Below are positions 35,311-45,574 of a stretch of DNA of 64,000 nt, one piece after another. Position 1 is the stretch's first letter; each line of letters starts with the position of its first letter. Under the pieces are notes generated by a model. That model was not told where the DNA came from. It made no database searches and saw nothing but the letters and a program-made list of their open reading frames with translations. The stretch comes from Gymnopilus junonius (Eukaryota; Basidiomycota; Agaricomycetes; Agaricales; Galerinaceae), in contig JADNYJ010000161.1 in NCBI GenBank assembly GCA_015501075.1, positions 1 through 64,000 of the forward strand. Direction: 5' to 3'. The position numbers and the translations under genes are program-made.

Positions 35311-36489
35311 ACTAGAGCGCCACGCCTAGTTAGCGTAGCGTAAAAGGTAGGAAAATCCAACTGTTGAGGCTTGGAAGAAGAAAAGGAAGAAAGATGGGTG
35401 CAACAGCGGCTGTCAACCTGGGGTTATATGAGCCGGTTTCATCCAGGGTTAGAGTTGGTAATAAACCTGGTCGGGGATAAAAAGTATATAAGTAGTTTAA
35501 TAAAGGAATGCACTAGCCGACGTACCTGCAGCCACAATATTCCACATGATAATTTCACGATTTCAGATGCTAGGAAGTTGACCGCTCCTAAATGAATTGT
35601 AATTGAATGAAATGTATCATACCAAGGTCAGTTGCGAAGTGCCTAGCCATTAATTCATTTTCATACATGACAAGTGCAACGCCTGGGTTGCAAGCAACAG
35701 AGTATCAAAGGCAGTAAATGGCCATCGTGACAACCAGAACATCGTTCAGGGATTAAACATCTGGAAAATCGGTTGACTGCGGCGAAATATCAAAGTCGTT
35801 AGTCGTACCCTTTCAGTCGGCAAAAAAGGGAAGTGATCCCCATTTACAAATTTCCTCCCCGATGCGCGCACTTATTCGTACTGACGTGCACCCCGACTGA
35901 AAGTGGCGCTATGGTGTCGGCCGATACCTTCATGAAGACGTGAGAGGTCTTGAGTAATGGCGCTGGGCACTGAATGTGGAATATTTGGATAGCGGTGGCA
36001 CCTGTGGGCGAGGCTAGGAATAACTCCAGTACCATGAAGGGTCCTGACTGGAAGCGAACGTCGACAATGAGTATGATGATGGTCTGGATGGAAGGCAACG
36101 ATTCGCAAGATCCCGGAGTAAAGCAGCAGCCGATACTCGGGATTTTCCATACGGGGCTTAACGGAGTTGATCATCATCAAGGGAAGACTGTGGGTGGCAA
36201 TTGGACTGCGACAAAGTAAGAAATGGGCTACTTATTGAAAGGTGTGTCAATGACACACTGAAAACTGACAGGTGGCAATTACTTGCAACCCTAGTTCAAG
36301 GAATAGTCTAAGGCTTGCATACTCAAGCATCCATGGACTTCAAGTTTTCAGATCAGCTTCAATATGTAACCCAGAACGACTGCGACGTTCAAATTTCTTG
36401 TTGGACTCAAAGTTACATCGACAATGTAATATTCGAATGGTAAGTATTGGTTCACCATAATATATTGTCCACCAGCTTCTGCCCACTAT
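35311..36489. other. Unresolved stretch
   Basis: Plus frame 35974-36219 and minus frames 36098-35844 and 36180-35872 overlap. Minus 36098 has an opening hydrophobic run (IQTIIILIVDV) and a Val/Thr/Pro-rich remainder that could be an exon of a secreted or membrane protein. No complete gene can be assembled. Confidence 0.3.
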
Positions 36490-37285
36490 TCAGAACATTG
36501 GAGCGATAGCACGATGCTTGCCATTCCCTGCATAGTAATGGCTATGGGCCTCAGCGACTCTGGCTGCCGAAAGTCTGACAATTTTCTCCTTCCACATAGA
36601 ACCTTGAAGTCCAAGTTCCCCTTCGAGAGCTGCCTTGAGTTTGAACAACAATGCTACATCTTGTGCGCAATAGGCAAGGATGGTTGGGTCGAGAGGGCGC
36701 TTTTCGAAGATGTCATAAGAGCCGCCTTTGTTGGGTTGGAAAAGAGTAATCCCTTTCTCCTTGATGTATTTCCAATCGGCTGGAGGGTTTAGGTAGACCT
36801 CGATGGCTTTGCCCAAACCGCTAAGAAATTTTACGCGAAGTTTCGAAGATCGCCTGACAGCGACCTCAAGGAGTTGAAGGTCGTAGGCGTTGGATATGTC
36901 AATGGCGAAGAGGTTAAACAAGGCATCCGCATCATTGCGGACGTCGTAAAATATCTGGGTTATGAACGTGAATGAGGTACTATATTTGAGAGAACGGGGA
37001 ATAGTAACTAACCTTGGTAGTATTGCTGCTCTGCAGAACATCCTTGAGGCATCTTTCCTCTCCGTCCTTATGGTCGAAGGCGGATTTTCCGAGCGTCGTT
37101 ATGTCGACAAGCCAGATGGTGTTTGATGCATTGGCGAATATTTGAAGTATTGCGATCCTACCATGGCGGCAGAGGTCGACCCCTTCAAGGTCAATGGCAA
37201 GTTGAGTGATATCAGGCGATGATATATCTGCGAGGCATTCCTCGAGGATAGAAGTAGAATCAACGAGTCTGATAGCAGGCGACAT
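36490..37285 (-). CDS. 3'-5' exonuclease-domain protein (RNase D/DEDD-like)
   Basis: Two exons, 37285-37013 and 36954-36490, separated by a 58-nt intron, join in phase to about 246 residues. DEDD-type motifs are visible: Exo I in LAIDLEGVDLCRHG with ILQIF following, Exo II in YDVRNDADALFNLF, and Exo III in YCAQDVALLFKL (Y-x3-D). The first motif has D-x-E intact. Proteins of this type remove nucleotides from RNA 3' ends, and fungal members of this short form are mostly uncharacterised. It lies 22 bp from a plus-strand frame starting at 37308, so any divergent promoter is very compact. Confidence 0.88.
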
Positions 37286-37307
37286 TTTTTGTAGCTAACA
37301 AAAATTC

Positions 37308-37676
37308 ATGCAAAGGGAAGAGACTTTATACTCGGATGGGAGTGATGACCCCAGGAGCACCCCGGGTGACCCGTTCCGTCCTTTCAAAAGCATTTCAATT
37401 GGAATGAGCATTGTTTCGTATCCGCAACACGCATATTGCACCTTATCCAGCGAAGACCCGGCTACTGCGGTGGCGTTAGGGATGGAAGCATTAGAACGCG
37501 ATCCAAAATTACCTTTCTTTCCCATTCTGAGTGCGAGTACAGACTTATTTGGATCAAGCGCTGTAAGTCGGCGTAGACGCTGGGAAGAAAGCAGCACTTT
37601 ATCGGATATTCTTTCAAGAAGGTCACCGGATGTAAAGCATGCCCACAAATGCCTCCAATGGAGGCGGAACATTTGA
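37308..37676 (+). CDS. Hypothetical protein
   Basis: A 122-codon uninterrupted frame: MQREETLYSDGSDDPR..., a central TAVALGMEALERDPKLPF, and a basic C-terminus (SRRRRWEESS...HKCLQWRRNI). No family is recognised. Its start is only 22 bp from the start of the divergent exonuclease gene, and a long frame is also open on the opposite strand. It could be chance. Confidence 0.3.
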   Translation: MQREETLYSDGSDDPRSTPGDPFRPFKSISIGMSIVSYPQHAYCTLSSEDPATAVALGMEALERDPKLPFFPILSASTDLFGSSAVSRRRRWEESSTLSDILSRRSPDVKHAHKCLQWRRNI

Positions 37677-37803
37677 TAACATCCCTGTAGCCTAAAGGGA
37701 CGAACAATTCATTAGTCAAGGGCAATAATATTGGAAGCAATCTCAAAATGGAATTGCGGTCATAATTATCCTAAGGGAATGGACCGTACCACTTAACCTT
37801 CAC

Positions 37804-39081
37804 CTAAGGAGGCCGTATGAAGTCTGTAATACGGATTTGGGCATCATCCACGATTAAGCACAACCTTCCAGTCGCAGCACATAGTTGGACATGTTCCATT
37901 TCCAAAGACTCTTTTTCATGATCAGCATACAATCGCTTTATTAATGGATTCACTCTCGAACCATCGGCCAATATATCCAGCCGAACTACCCACACATCTG
38001 AATAGTCCTGACCTGTGAACATGAGTCGGCCGTCACAGGGTTGGATGGCGGAGCTGTCTTCGAGATTTGCAAGGTCAATGTCATCACAGGAACCAACGAG
38101 ATTTGGCGAAATACATAGGAGCTCATTGTTGTCCGTGGCTAGCAGATGACGAAGGTGGAAAAGGTGGAATTCCGACCCTTTACTGAACCCGAGGAATTCC
38201 GTGGAAGAGTTGTGAGACCATTGAAATTGCGGGAGAACGTATGATTCCTCTAAATCTAACTCATCACCGTCTTCAGAGTCCGCCATATCAGGAAATATGG
38301 CGAAACGCTGATTTTCAACTTGAACAACTCGTCTTTCATACTGCATCTTTGTGATTTCCCAGCAGAAGAGGTTCCCAGGCTGAGAAACGAGAACATTATC
38401 TGAATAAAAGTGTATCTGTGCATAAATATTAGAGATAGGACGGCCTACAGAAATTCAAACGCACAGGAGAAGAATCGTCCTCGGCTAGGTCAATTCCACT
38501 ATCCCAGCCGACAGATGCACCTGCTTCAAAATCCCATATAGCGATAGTTGCATCATTAAAAAAGACGGCTATTCGCGTTCCAGAGACGGTGATAGAGACA
38601 ATGGAAGACGATATTTCCAACTCATTTACGAAAATGTACTCGGGCTCCACGTCAAATGCCATAACCTTGTGAACAAGAATATAAATTGGAGAAAGAGGTC
38701 ACGCACTCCGATATCTGTTCAGAAACAAGGTAAAAGCCCGTCCCGCCAGGGATGACGGAGAGAGGTACCAAACGAACGGGCTCATCAGCGAGTACGTTCT
38801 GCGTTAGCAATTTGATTTTATCCTCACTACAGATACCAAGATCCCAGAGTCGTATAAGATAGCATTTGGTAGCTCTGTAAGCACCATGAGAAGTGATCAA
38901 AAAGCGACCTCCGGGAGCGAGAAGAATGGTTCCATAGCCCACAGCAGCTTTCAACTCAAACTTAACTGGGTCCGACCAAGATATCTACACCCAAGGTCTC
39001 CAGGTGCAAATTTTCCACCATATTAGGGGTGGACAAGACGCCGTATGGCGAACAGAGAGCAAGGCGTGACGGCGGACGCAT
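37804..39081 (-). CDS. Beta-propeller-like protein, paralogue A of a tandem family
   Basis: From about 38985 the minus strand gives ILLAPGGRFLITSHG, then YLIRLWDLG, and after an intron EYIFVNELEISSSIVSITV, SGTRIAVFFNDATIAIWDFE. A further intron precedes HFYSDNVLVSQPGNLFCWEI. The C-terminal exon runs to 37804 (HLFHLRHLLATDNN..., GRLMFTGQDYSDVWVVRLDI, CAATGRLCLIVDDAQIRI). The repeated W-D and G-R-L-x-hydrophobic strands suggest a WD-like propeller, as in the C-terminal halves of Agaricomycete F-box proteins. A possible N-terminal exon starts MRPPSRLALCSPYG at 39081 but does not join cleanly, so A may be truncated. Two more decayed copies lie at 40741-44506 and 44479-45268. Confidence 0.55.
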
Positions 39082-39384
39082 GATTCGAATTAAGTCACGT
39101 GAAACATAGTATGTCGTCACCGTCACACTAGTGACTACTGCCAGATTCGAATTGGCTCCTGGTCACCGGCACTGGAACCAAGCTGGAACCTGGAATAATC
39201 GTAACACCCTTTCGGTATTCCTCCATTACCAGCCAAAAGGAAGTAGACGCGCTAAGGCCTAGACTTGTACCCCATATTATATCGTCATCGTGAGCGACAG
39301 ATTGTCTCGATAGCCGACTCAAGTAATCCGAAACCCCACAGACTATAAATTGTCGCAGGAGGCACCACAGGCACCGCATTCATC

Positions 39385-40377
39385 ATGGCTTGGAGATCCA
39401 GCGGTAGAACCAACGCTCAACTTATCGGAAACTTGGCGACGAACGGAATCGTTCATTCTGAGAGGGTCATGAGGGTGGGTGAATTTATTACGAATATCAT
39501 GATGCATATTATTCCATACCAACGATTTGGACAGGCCATGAAATCAGTAGATAGGGCTAATTATGTGCCCAGTTGGGAAGAAGCATATGAGGATTCACCT
39601 CAGTTGCGTACTGCGACTTGACGTTTTTGAACACCATGCTAAGTGCTAGCGCAACCTGCTTCTGCAGACCAATCGGATACGGTGCTACCATAAGCGCACC
39701 TCACATGGTACGTCATAGTATCTCTGCTCCTGCCAGACATCTGATGACATTATTATAACTCCAGCACGCATACGCCTCTGAGCACCTACTTCCGTACCTC
39801 AAACAGGGTAGTCGCGTGCTAGACGTGGGCAGTGGCTCGGGGTACCTTGTCGCTGTCCTGCATGAGCTCGTCAAACCGGGAGGCACCGTAGTCGGCATTG
39901 ACCACATCCCGGAACTGGTGGAAAATTCGGTTGAAAATCTTAAGAAGGACGGCAGAGCGGAGGCGTTGGAGAAAGGAGAGATCATTATGGTAGCGGGCGA
40001 TGGGAGGCTGGGATATCCTACAGGCGGTATGTTAGCTCTCTATCTTATCTTGTAACTGTCTGATAGTGATTATGGCAGGCCCGTACGACACTATCCATGT
40101 TGGAGCAGCAGCACCGACCGTCCCTCAGGCTCTCATTGACCAGCTCGCCAGGCCAGGCAGGATCTTTATCCCCGTGGGGAATTTCCTGCAATACGTCGAA
40201 CATATCGACAAAGACGAACACGGCAACATCCATCGGGAGAAAGTTATGGGCGTCCGGGTATGTATTTTGCTTGATAACATGTCTGAAGAATAATAACAAT
40301 AATACTGACGTTCGGCTTTGCGTCAACAGTATGTTCCCTTGACTGATAAGGAATCGCAACTCGAATTTCCGTTTTAA
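39385..40377 (+). CDS. PCMT: Protein-L-isoaspartate(D-aspartate) O-methyltransferase
   Basis: Starts [17 protein letters not shown], 35 bp after a TATAAAT. Exons join as [30 protein letters not shown], then the SAM-binding motif [21 protein letters not shown], the next exon [13 protein letters not shown], then [20 protein letters not shown], and a last exon [15 protein letters not shown] ending at 40377. The length (about 240 residues) and all class-I PIMT motifs match the cytosolic repair enzyme, which methylates isoaspartyl residues in aged proteins. Four short introns, and the reading frame is intact. Confidence 0.95.
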
Positions 40378-40740
40378 ATTTGTAAATATTTATGGAGAAA
40401 AATCTTTCGCCATCCCTATTGCAGTCTCGTCGATTCGCAACTGATGGCGTTTGTTCTTTGCTACAACTTTTTGTTCTGCATATTTCAAACTTTGGTTATG
40501 AACAAACATCCAGTGAAGTCACTTTGTACTCGTAGCATCGTTATACATAAGCACCAAATATGTTAATATCGACTTCACTTGATCTTGCTTCTTCTCGCCC
40601 ATATTCATGAAGTGCTATTCCGCAAGAAGATTTGGAGTAAATTTGGGTCTAAAGTAAAAGGGCTGTACTTCCGCAGTATGCTACTGCATTGAAATAACAG
40701 ACGAAAATAAGCATTGTGTCGAAACTCGAAGTCAACGAGA
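40378..40740. other. Intergenic stretch
   Basis: Convergent 3' flanks of the methyltransferase gene and the propeller-like pseudogene. AT-rich, with no gene seen. Confidence 0.5.
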
Positions 40741-41747
40741 CTAAAGGTAGTCCGCAATAAGAATTTCATCAGAACCAGACTTGTCCTTACACACGACGCA
40801 CAACCGTCCAGTAACTGCGCGCAGCTGTACCCACCGAATATAAAGAAAGTCTTGGCTAATATTCAATTTTTTCTTGATGAGAGGATTCAATCGCGAACCG
40901 ATCAGCATATCGAGACGATGAATGTAAATTTCGCGATTCGTCTAGGTTATGAAAAACAATCAGCCGTTACATTGCTGGAGTGGACTGATATTTGGAAACT
41001 CGAGGTTGTCGGGTTCAATACTGAGATGCGTGAGATCTACGTTAGAGGTAGGCTTCCGGTGCAGTACGATGCGCCGCCGTCTTGAGGATTTCGGAGTGTT
41101 ATCAGCCTCATTTTCGATACCAAAAATATTAAAATGTCGTCCTCTTCTTATCACAAGGAATTTAGACCCCGGAGAGGTTTGGAACCAGGAAAGTTGGCCC
41201 AGACAAAAAGGCCGTTCACCCGCGGCTGGTGGAATGCCCATAGCTGAATTGATTGAGGCTGGCAAGATACGCCGAACTGGGTTGTTGACATTATGTATAG
41301 CATTTCTTTAGATAGGCGGGGAGAGGCTCCAGATATAAAACCTTCCATTCCGATGAAGGAGTATTTCGTCTGAATAAAAATGCATTAGATCCATATGCTG
41401 TTTTTGAAATTGGTCAAAGGAGGTTCGCGTTTCTCAAATTTAAAATCTACAAAGGTCATGCTAAAATGCAGACTCCTACCCAGTCTCACTCGGGCCTTAT
41501 CTAATCTAATCTGTTGATCCGAAGTTTCAGCGAAACTTGAACAACTTTTAAAGTCCCTCGTGGACTGGCAAAACTTGTTGATGTGGTCGTGTTTGTCAAC
41601 ATATTTAAGGCTGTCAGGCCATCATGTGATATGTTCACGTCAGCCAAAGATAATCTCCTTACGCGCCTCGTGGTTTGTATGCGACTTTGTAGTGGTGAAT
41701 AGCATGCCTATGTAGATGCAAATACAAAAGCTAATTTTCATTGCTAA

Positions 41748-42044
41748 TTGGTGGACCTCCCCATTGATTGCACATCCATGACAGAAAATCACCAGAATGT
41801 CTATGCTATGGTCAGTGAAATTCTCAAAGTTGACTGTTCAGTAAGGCAAGCTTTCCTTCAAGATATACCAAGGTTATGTACCCATCTTCAAATGGCTGCA
41901 CCTGAGGAAGCTTTCAATTGGGCTTTCAAGATGGTCCAGGAAAAACTCTGCAGTGAAGTGGTCGAGTTATCAGCTGAATCAAATGGACTTCACTTCACCA
42001 TTGTGAAGGCAACTTCACAGTATCTAGAAGGGTTAAGCTCTTGA
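41748..42044 (+). CDS. Small frame inside the left arm of the DNA transposon
   Basis: 98 codons, MVDLPIDCTSMTENHQ..., mostly helical in character, with two Cys and Phe/Trp-spaced segments (EEAFNWAFKMVQEKL). Lies wholly in the 525-bp segment present only in the left arm. No family recognised, and it may be cargo or chance. Confidence 0.35.
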   Translation: MVDLPIDCTSMTENHQNVYAMVSEILKVDCSVRQAFLQDIPRLCTHLQMAAPEEAFNWAFKMVQEKLCSEVVELSAESNGLHFTIVKATSQYLEGLSS

Positions 42045-42645
42045 AGCGATGGGACCCTAATTCTGAGAGGAGGCATTTCCCTGCAGCCTAGAATGGCAAG
42101 AGTATGACAGCATTGCGGCTTTGTTGATGCATTTAGGCCACCTGGTACATATTACTATCACGTGAAACGCAATGCAAAAGTTACCAGAAGTGCAAAAACG
42201 GGTCTAGGACTACGTAAAGTTCATATTTTCTGATAGAAATTTGTGCATTGGATAGCTATTAACCTAAGCTTTACAACGGTGGTTTTTTTGTGATGAAAAC
42301 ACCAGCCAATTCTGAGGTAACTCCCAATCAGTGCAAATTTATCAATTCTGACAAAGTGTAAGTGTTGCAAAACACGGGTTCAATGCTAGCTCTGGCCAAA
42401 AAAAAGGCTGGAGCTCATTTCTTTTATCTTAAATAGAACAAATCCTTGTTTTTGGGTGAAAGGCACGTAAATTGAGGTCATAAAATGCAAAACTTCTTCT
42501 GAGTGTGACGAATGGTCAATCTGAGATCAAACTCAAATCAAACTCTGCCAGAATCAACAAACGCGTGTCACGTCGCATTTTGTTTAATTTCTGAACAGCT
42601 TGGCTTGCCACGCTCTCTCCTCCTCCGGGCACTGGCCCACTCGCC

Positions 42646-43101
42646 ATGGAGCAGCCCGAGCTCAGTGAGGCCGATGACGACAAGGTCAAACAGCTCATTG
42701 ATGAGGGCTGCAGGCGTCTTCGAGCATTGACAGACCTTCTAGAATGCATAACGACTTTTTTCAGCAACAATCCTGACAAGAAAATGGATCGCCTCTATGA
42801 AGGCATATTCCGTCGATGCCATCGGTTAGATGACGGCGTCGTACCGACAGCTTCAACATTCGCTTTGCGCGAACTTCCAACCATGTCAAACACTGTGCTT
42901 GACAGTGACACACAGGCCCAGGTGGCTCGTGATCCAACTCTTTCTCATATGTTGTCACATGCCAGCACCTCTGCAGTAACACCACTTCACGCACCTGCTT
43001 TCCATCCTGTATATAATCAACAATCTTCTGTATATTCTCTCGCTCCTGGCTTTAATCCCCAGCTGTATGCACCATATAATTTTTATTACCCTAATCACTG
43101 A
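42646..43101 (+). CDS. 151-codon protein carried by the DNA transposon
   Basis: MEQPELSEADDDKVKQLI..., a helical N-terminal half with LRALTDLLECITTFFSNNPDKKMDRLYEGIFRRCHRLDDG (written here as consecutive blocks: LRALTDLLECITTFF, then SNNPDKKMDRLYEGIF, then RRCHRLDDG). The C-terminal third is rich in Ser/His/Pro/Tyr (YNQQSSVYSLAPGFNPQLY). No stop or shift. Not a transposase by motif. It is the only substantial frame in the core of the element. Confidence 0.45.
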   Translation: MEQPELSEADDDKVKQLIDEGCRRLRALTDLLECITTFFSNNPDKKMDRLYEGIFRRCHRLDDGVVPTASTFALRELPTMSNTVLDSDTQAQVARDPTLSHMLSHASTSAVTPLHAPAFHPVYNQQSSVYSLAPGFNPQLYAPYNFYYPNH

Positions 43102-44478
43102 TTTAAATCTTATTTGTCACATATTTACTGATACATAGAAGGAATGTACAGACCTAGATAGTCCAAATGTACTAATGTGTTGCGAGACGAAGAGGTAGTG
43201 GAAGTTGGCTTGGACCTGATGTCGCTGCTGAGCACAAGAAAGGAATGCCGAGCGGGATTCGAAAAAACTTGTGACCAGCTGTGACTCTTTTTTTGCACTT
43301 CTCGTTTTTTGGTTCCAGACAATGCTCCTCTGCATCCCCAAGGGAGAAAATTGGAGGAATGGTTGTTTTATACTACTCAAAGCGATGTACAAATTTTCAA
43401 AGTGCAATCTTCAAAATTGCCTGACTTATAAACTGATTAGTGTTCTAAATTCTAGTGTAAGCAACGTGCATGCTACTCGGAAGTAAATTGGCAAGGTTTA
43501 AACGAATCCTTTTTCAATAAAATTTATATCACTGTAAAGCTTAGATTAAAGGGCATTTAGATCACAAATTTGTGTAGAGATTGGTGCAATTCTCGTGGTC
43601 CTAGACCCGTTTTTGCACTTCTGGTAACTTTTGCATTGCGTTTCACGTGATAGTACATGATGGCCTGACAGCCTTAAATATGTTGACAAACACGACCACA
43701 TCAACAAGTTTTGCCAGTCCACGAGGGACTTTAAAAGTTGTTCAAGTTTCGCTGAAACTTCGGATCAACAGATTAGATTAGATAAGGCCCGAGTGAGACT
43801 GGGTAGGAGTCTGGCTAAAATGATAATGTAGCGTGTTATTGGGTCCTAAGTTGATGCTCCAACTGGTAGACGAATCGGATTGAAAGTCCCATGCGATAAT
43901 CTTGGAAGCGAAAAGGATCGCTATACGGGTCCCTGAGATGTTCACTGACTGTGGGTTTTCGAATACATCTATCCCTTCATGTGCTCGATTTTTGGCAAGA
44001 CGTCGAATTGAAGAATTTTATAGACCAAGATTCTGTGTGGACCCAGTTAATTCTTAAACCAAAATGGGAGAACCATGAAAAGAAGTATACCTAGAAATGC
44101 ATTGAAGCACAAAATAATAGCCCTCACCGTTTTGGATCGGCGAAAGACATAGAAAATCGCTATCTGATTCCACAATTCTTGCGCTACCAGACTGAAGTTG
44201 TGCTCTCTTTGCAAGCCAAGATCCCAACCTTGGTATAGCACTGACGTCGGTGCCAATATCTCGACTCACAATCAAAAACCGACCCCCAGGGGCCAAAAGT
44301 ATGTTGTCACAATGTGCAAACTCAAACGCATCCGTCCGGAATCTGGACTGCGATTGATCTGGTTGTTGATTCCAAAGACTCTGGATGGAAAGCGGGTCAA
44401 TGACGTTCCCTCGAGATGTCTCTACTCCTTCTGAAAAATCGACGGGGGACATGGCCAGGCGTTCGAGATGCATAGCCT

Positions 44479-45268
44479 TCAAGTCGCAGGATCTAACTGC
44501 ACACAATTGATCTCTCCCCGCGAGCCAAAACTCAGCTTCTTCCTCTCTGACGATCCAAATTTGGAACCGTCCGTTAACGTGTCAATGCGATGGAGGAAAA
44601 GGTCGCCTGGGCTTGGTCTCCCACCTGGAACGACGAACATAAGTAGGCGGTCGCATTGCTGAAGGGGGCCCACAGGAACTCGGAGTTTGGGTTCTGTGAT
44701 ATTTACATCATTTGATACCCCCATGGAAATTGGCAAGACAGTTGCGAGATCGCCTTGAATGACGGGCACATTTTGGATGCGAAAGAGGCGAAAGAAGTCG
44801 CCTCTCCGAAGGCCGAAGAAGGCATGTTCAGAAAAGCTACAGCAAGGAGACTGGGAAAGATTGAAGGTTATCTCATGCGTCCCCGGTTCACTGTCCCTCA
44901 TTGAGCCTTCGAATAAGTTTGAGAGTAGAAAGAGAGGGTTGTTTTTGACACTATCGCTTTCCTTGCTCAATTCGGGTATTTTCCAAATATAAAGCTTTCC
45001 TCTGCGAAGGAGCAGAACGTTTCCAGGAAATAACCTTCGATGTCAGGGAGATTCCTCTAAGGAGGTTAAAGAGTTTCCGGCTCACTGGAGATGGATGGTC
45101 TTGGTCATCTGCTACCACGCCATTTGGCCATAAAACAAAGAAGTCCTTTTCGAAATCATATATAACAATAGCATTGCAAAGTCACTTATTTTTCGCAAAT
45201 TAATGATGTCTGGCGGACGGAGAATGCCATTACGTGCGTCAGGATATCGAGTCCCAATGTCAGCAGGC
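44479..45268 (-). pseudogene. Third, truncated propeller-like paralogue
   Basis: Segments match paralogue A in order: IVIYDFEKDFFVLWPNG, then GNVLLLRRGKLYIWKIPEL, FFRLFRIQNVPVIQGD, LQQCDRLLMFVVPGG, LFLHRIDTLTDGSK and CVQLDPAT with a stop at 44479. The GGRFLI-containing N-terminal portion is missing, and the frame changes several times between 44970 and 45268. The 3' end overlaps the 5' end of the split paralogue, which suggests the copies arose by tandem duplication with loss of the spacer. Confidence 0.6.
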
Positions 45269-45574
45269 ATGGTGGGGATATTTCACGCAAAGATGAGGGT
45301 TAAATAATATAAGGCAATAGATGAAGAAAGAAAAGGATAATCAATGCATTTGAATATGAAATCAAGTTAAACGAGGGGATTGTTGAAAACAAATCGGACC
45401 CTTCGGAGTAAGTAGAATTCAAACTCCGGTCGTGTTTCTCATGGGAGAAAAATGACTGGGCTCAGACCCGTCTCACCTTCATCAATCCCTCGAAATCCGC
45501 AAAACTACCTCTTCCGTCCAACTTTATCAGAATTTGTTAATACCTCGGCGTATTCAGTGCCAATTACACTAATC
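45269..45574. promoter_or_regulatory. Promoter region of the RRM gene
   Basis: About 300 bp between the divergent propeller-like pseudogene and the RRM gene start. An alternative in-frame ATG at 45452 would add 41 residues. The second ATG is preferred because it begins the conserved acidic/Arg-rich sequence. Confidence 0.35.

Larger units (their letters stand above)
41469..43813. mobile_element. Non-autonomous DNA transposon with 159-bp perfect TIRs
   Basis: Terminal inverted repeats of 159 bp (41469-41627 and 43655-43813), starting CAGACTCCTACCC, are identical by eye. They are flanked by a 9-bp target duplication GCTAAAATG (41460-41468 and 43814-43822). A second inverted repeat of 58 bp (42153-42210 and 43598-43655) and a looser inner block ending TAAGCTTTACA extend the arms. 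No transposase motif was found in 2.3 kb, but two plus-strand frames are inside. Long TIRs with a 9-bp duplication fit Mutator-like elements best. KDZ-type elements (8-9 bp duplications) are an alternative. Confidence 0.85.
40741..44506 (-). pseudogene. Propeller-like paralogue, split by a DNA transposon
   Basis: The 5' half (44506-43814) carries DNILLAPGGRFLIVSRD, a degenerate middle, and VNISGTRIAILFASK-IIAWDFQ. The 3' half (41459-40741) carries HFYSDEILLHRNGRFYIWSL, REIYIHRLDMLIGSRLNPLI, AVTGRLCVVCKDKSGSDEI and the stop at 40741. These halves correspond in order to paralogue A. Between them sits the 2.3-kb element 41469-43813. The 3' half also has in-frame stops (TGA where A has Arg in the GRL motif, and a TAG shortly after). 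The gene is therefore dead independently of the insertion. Confidence 0.75.
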
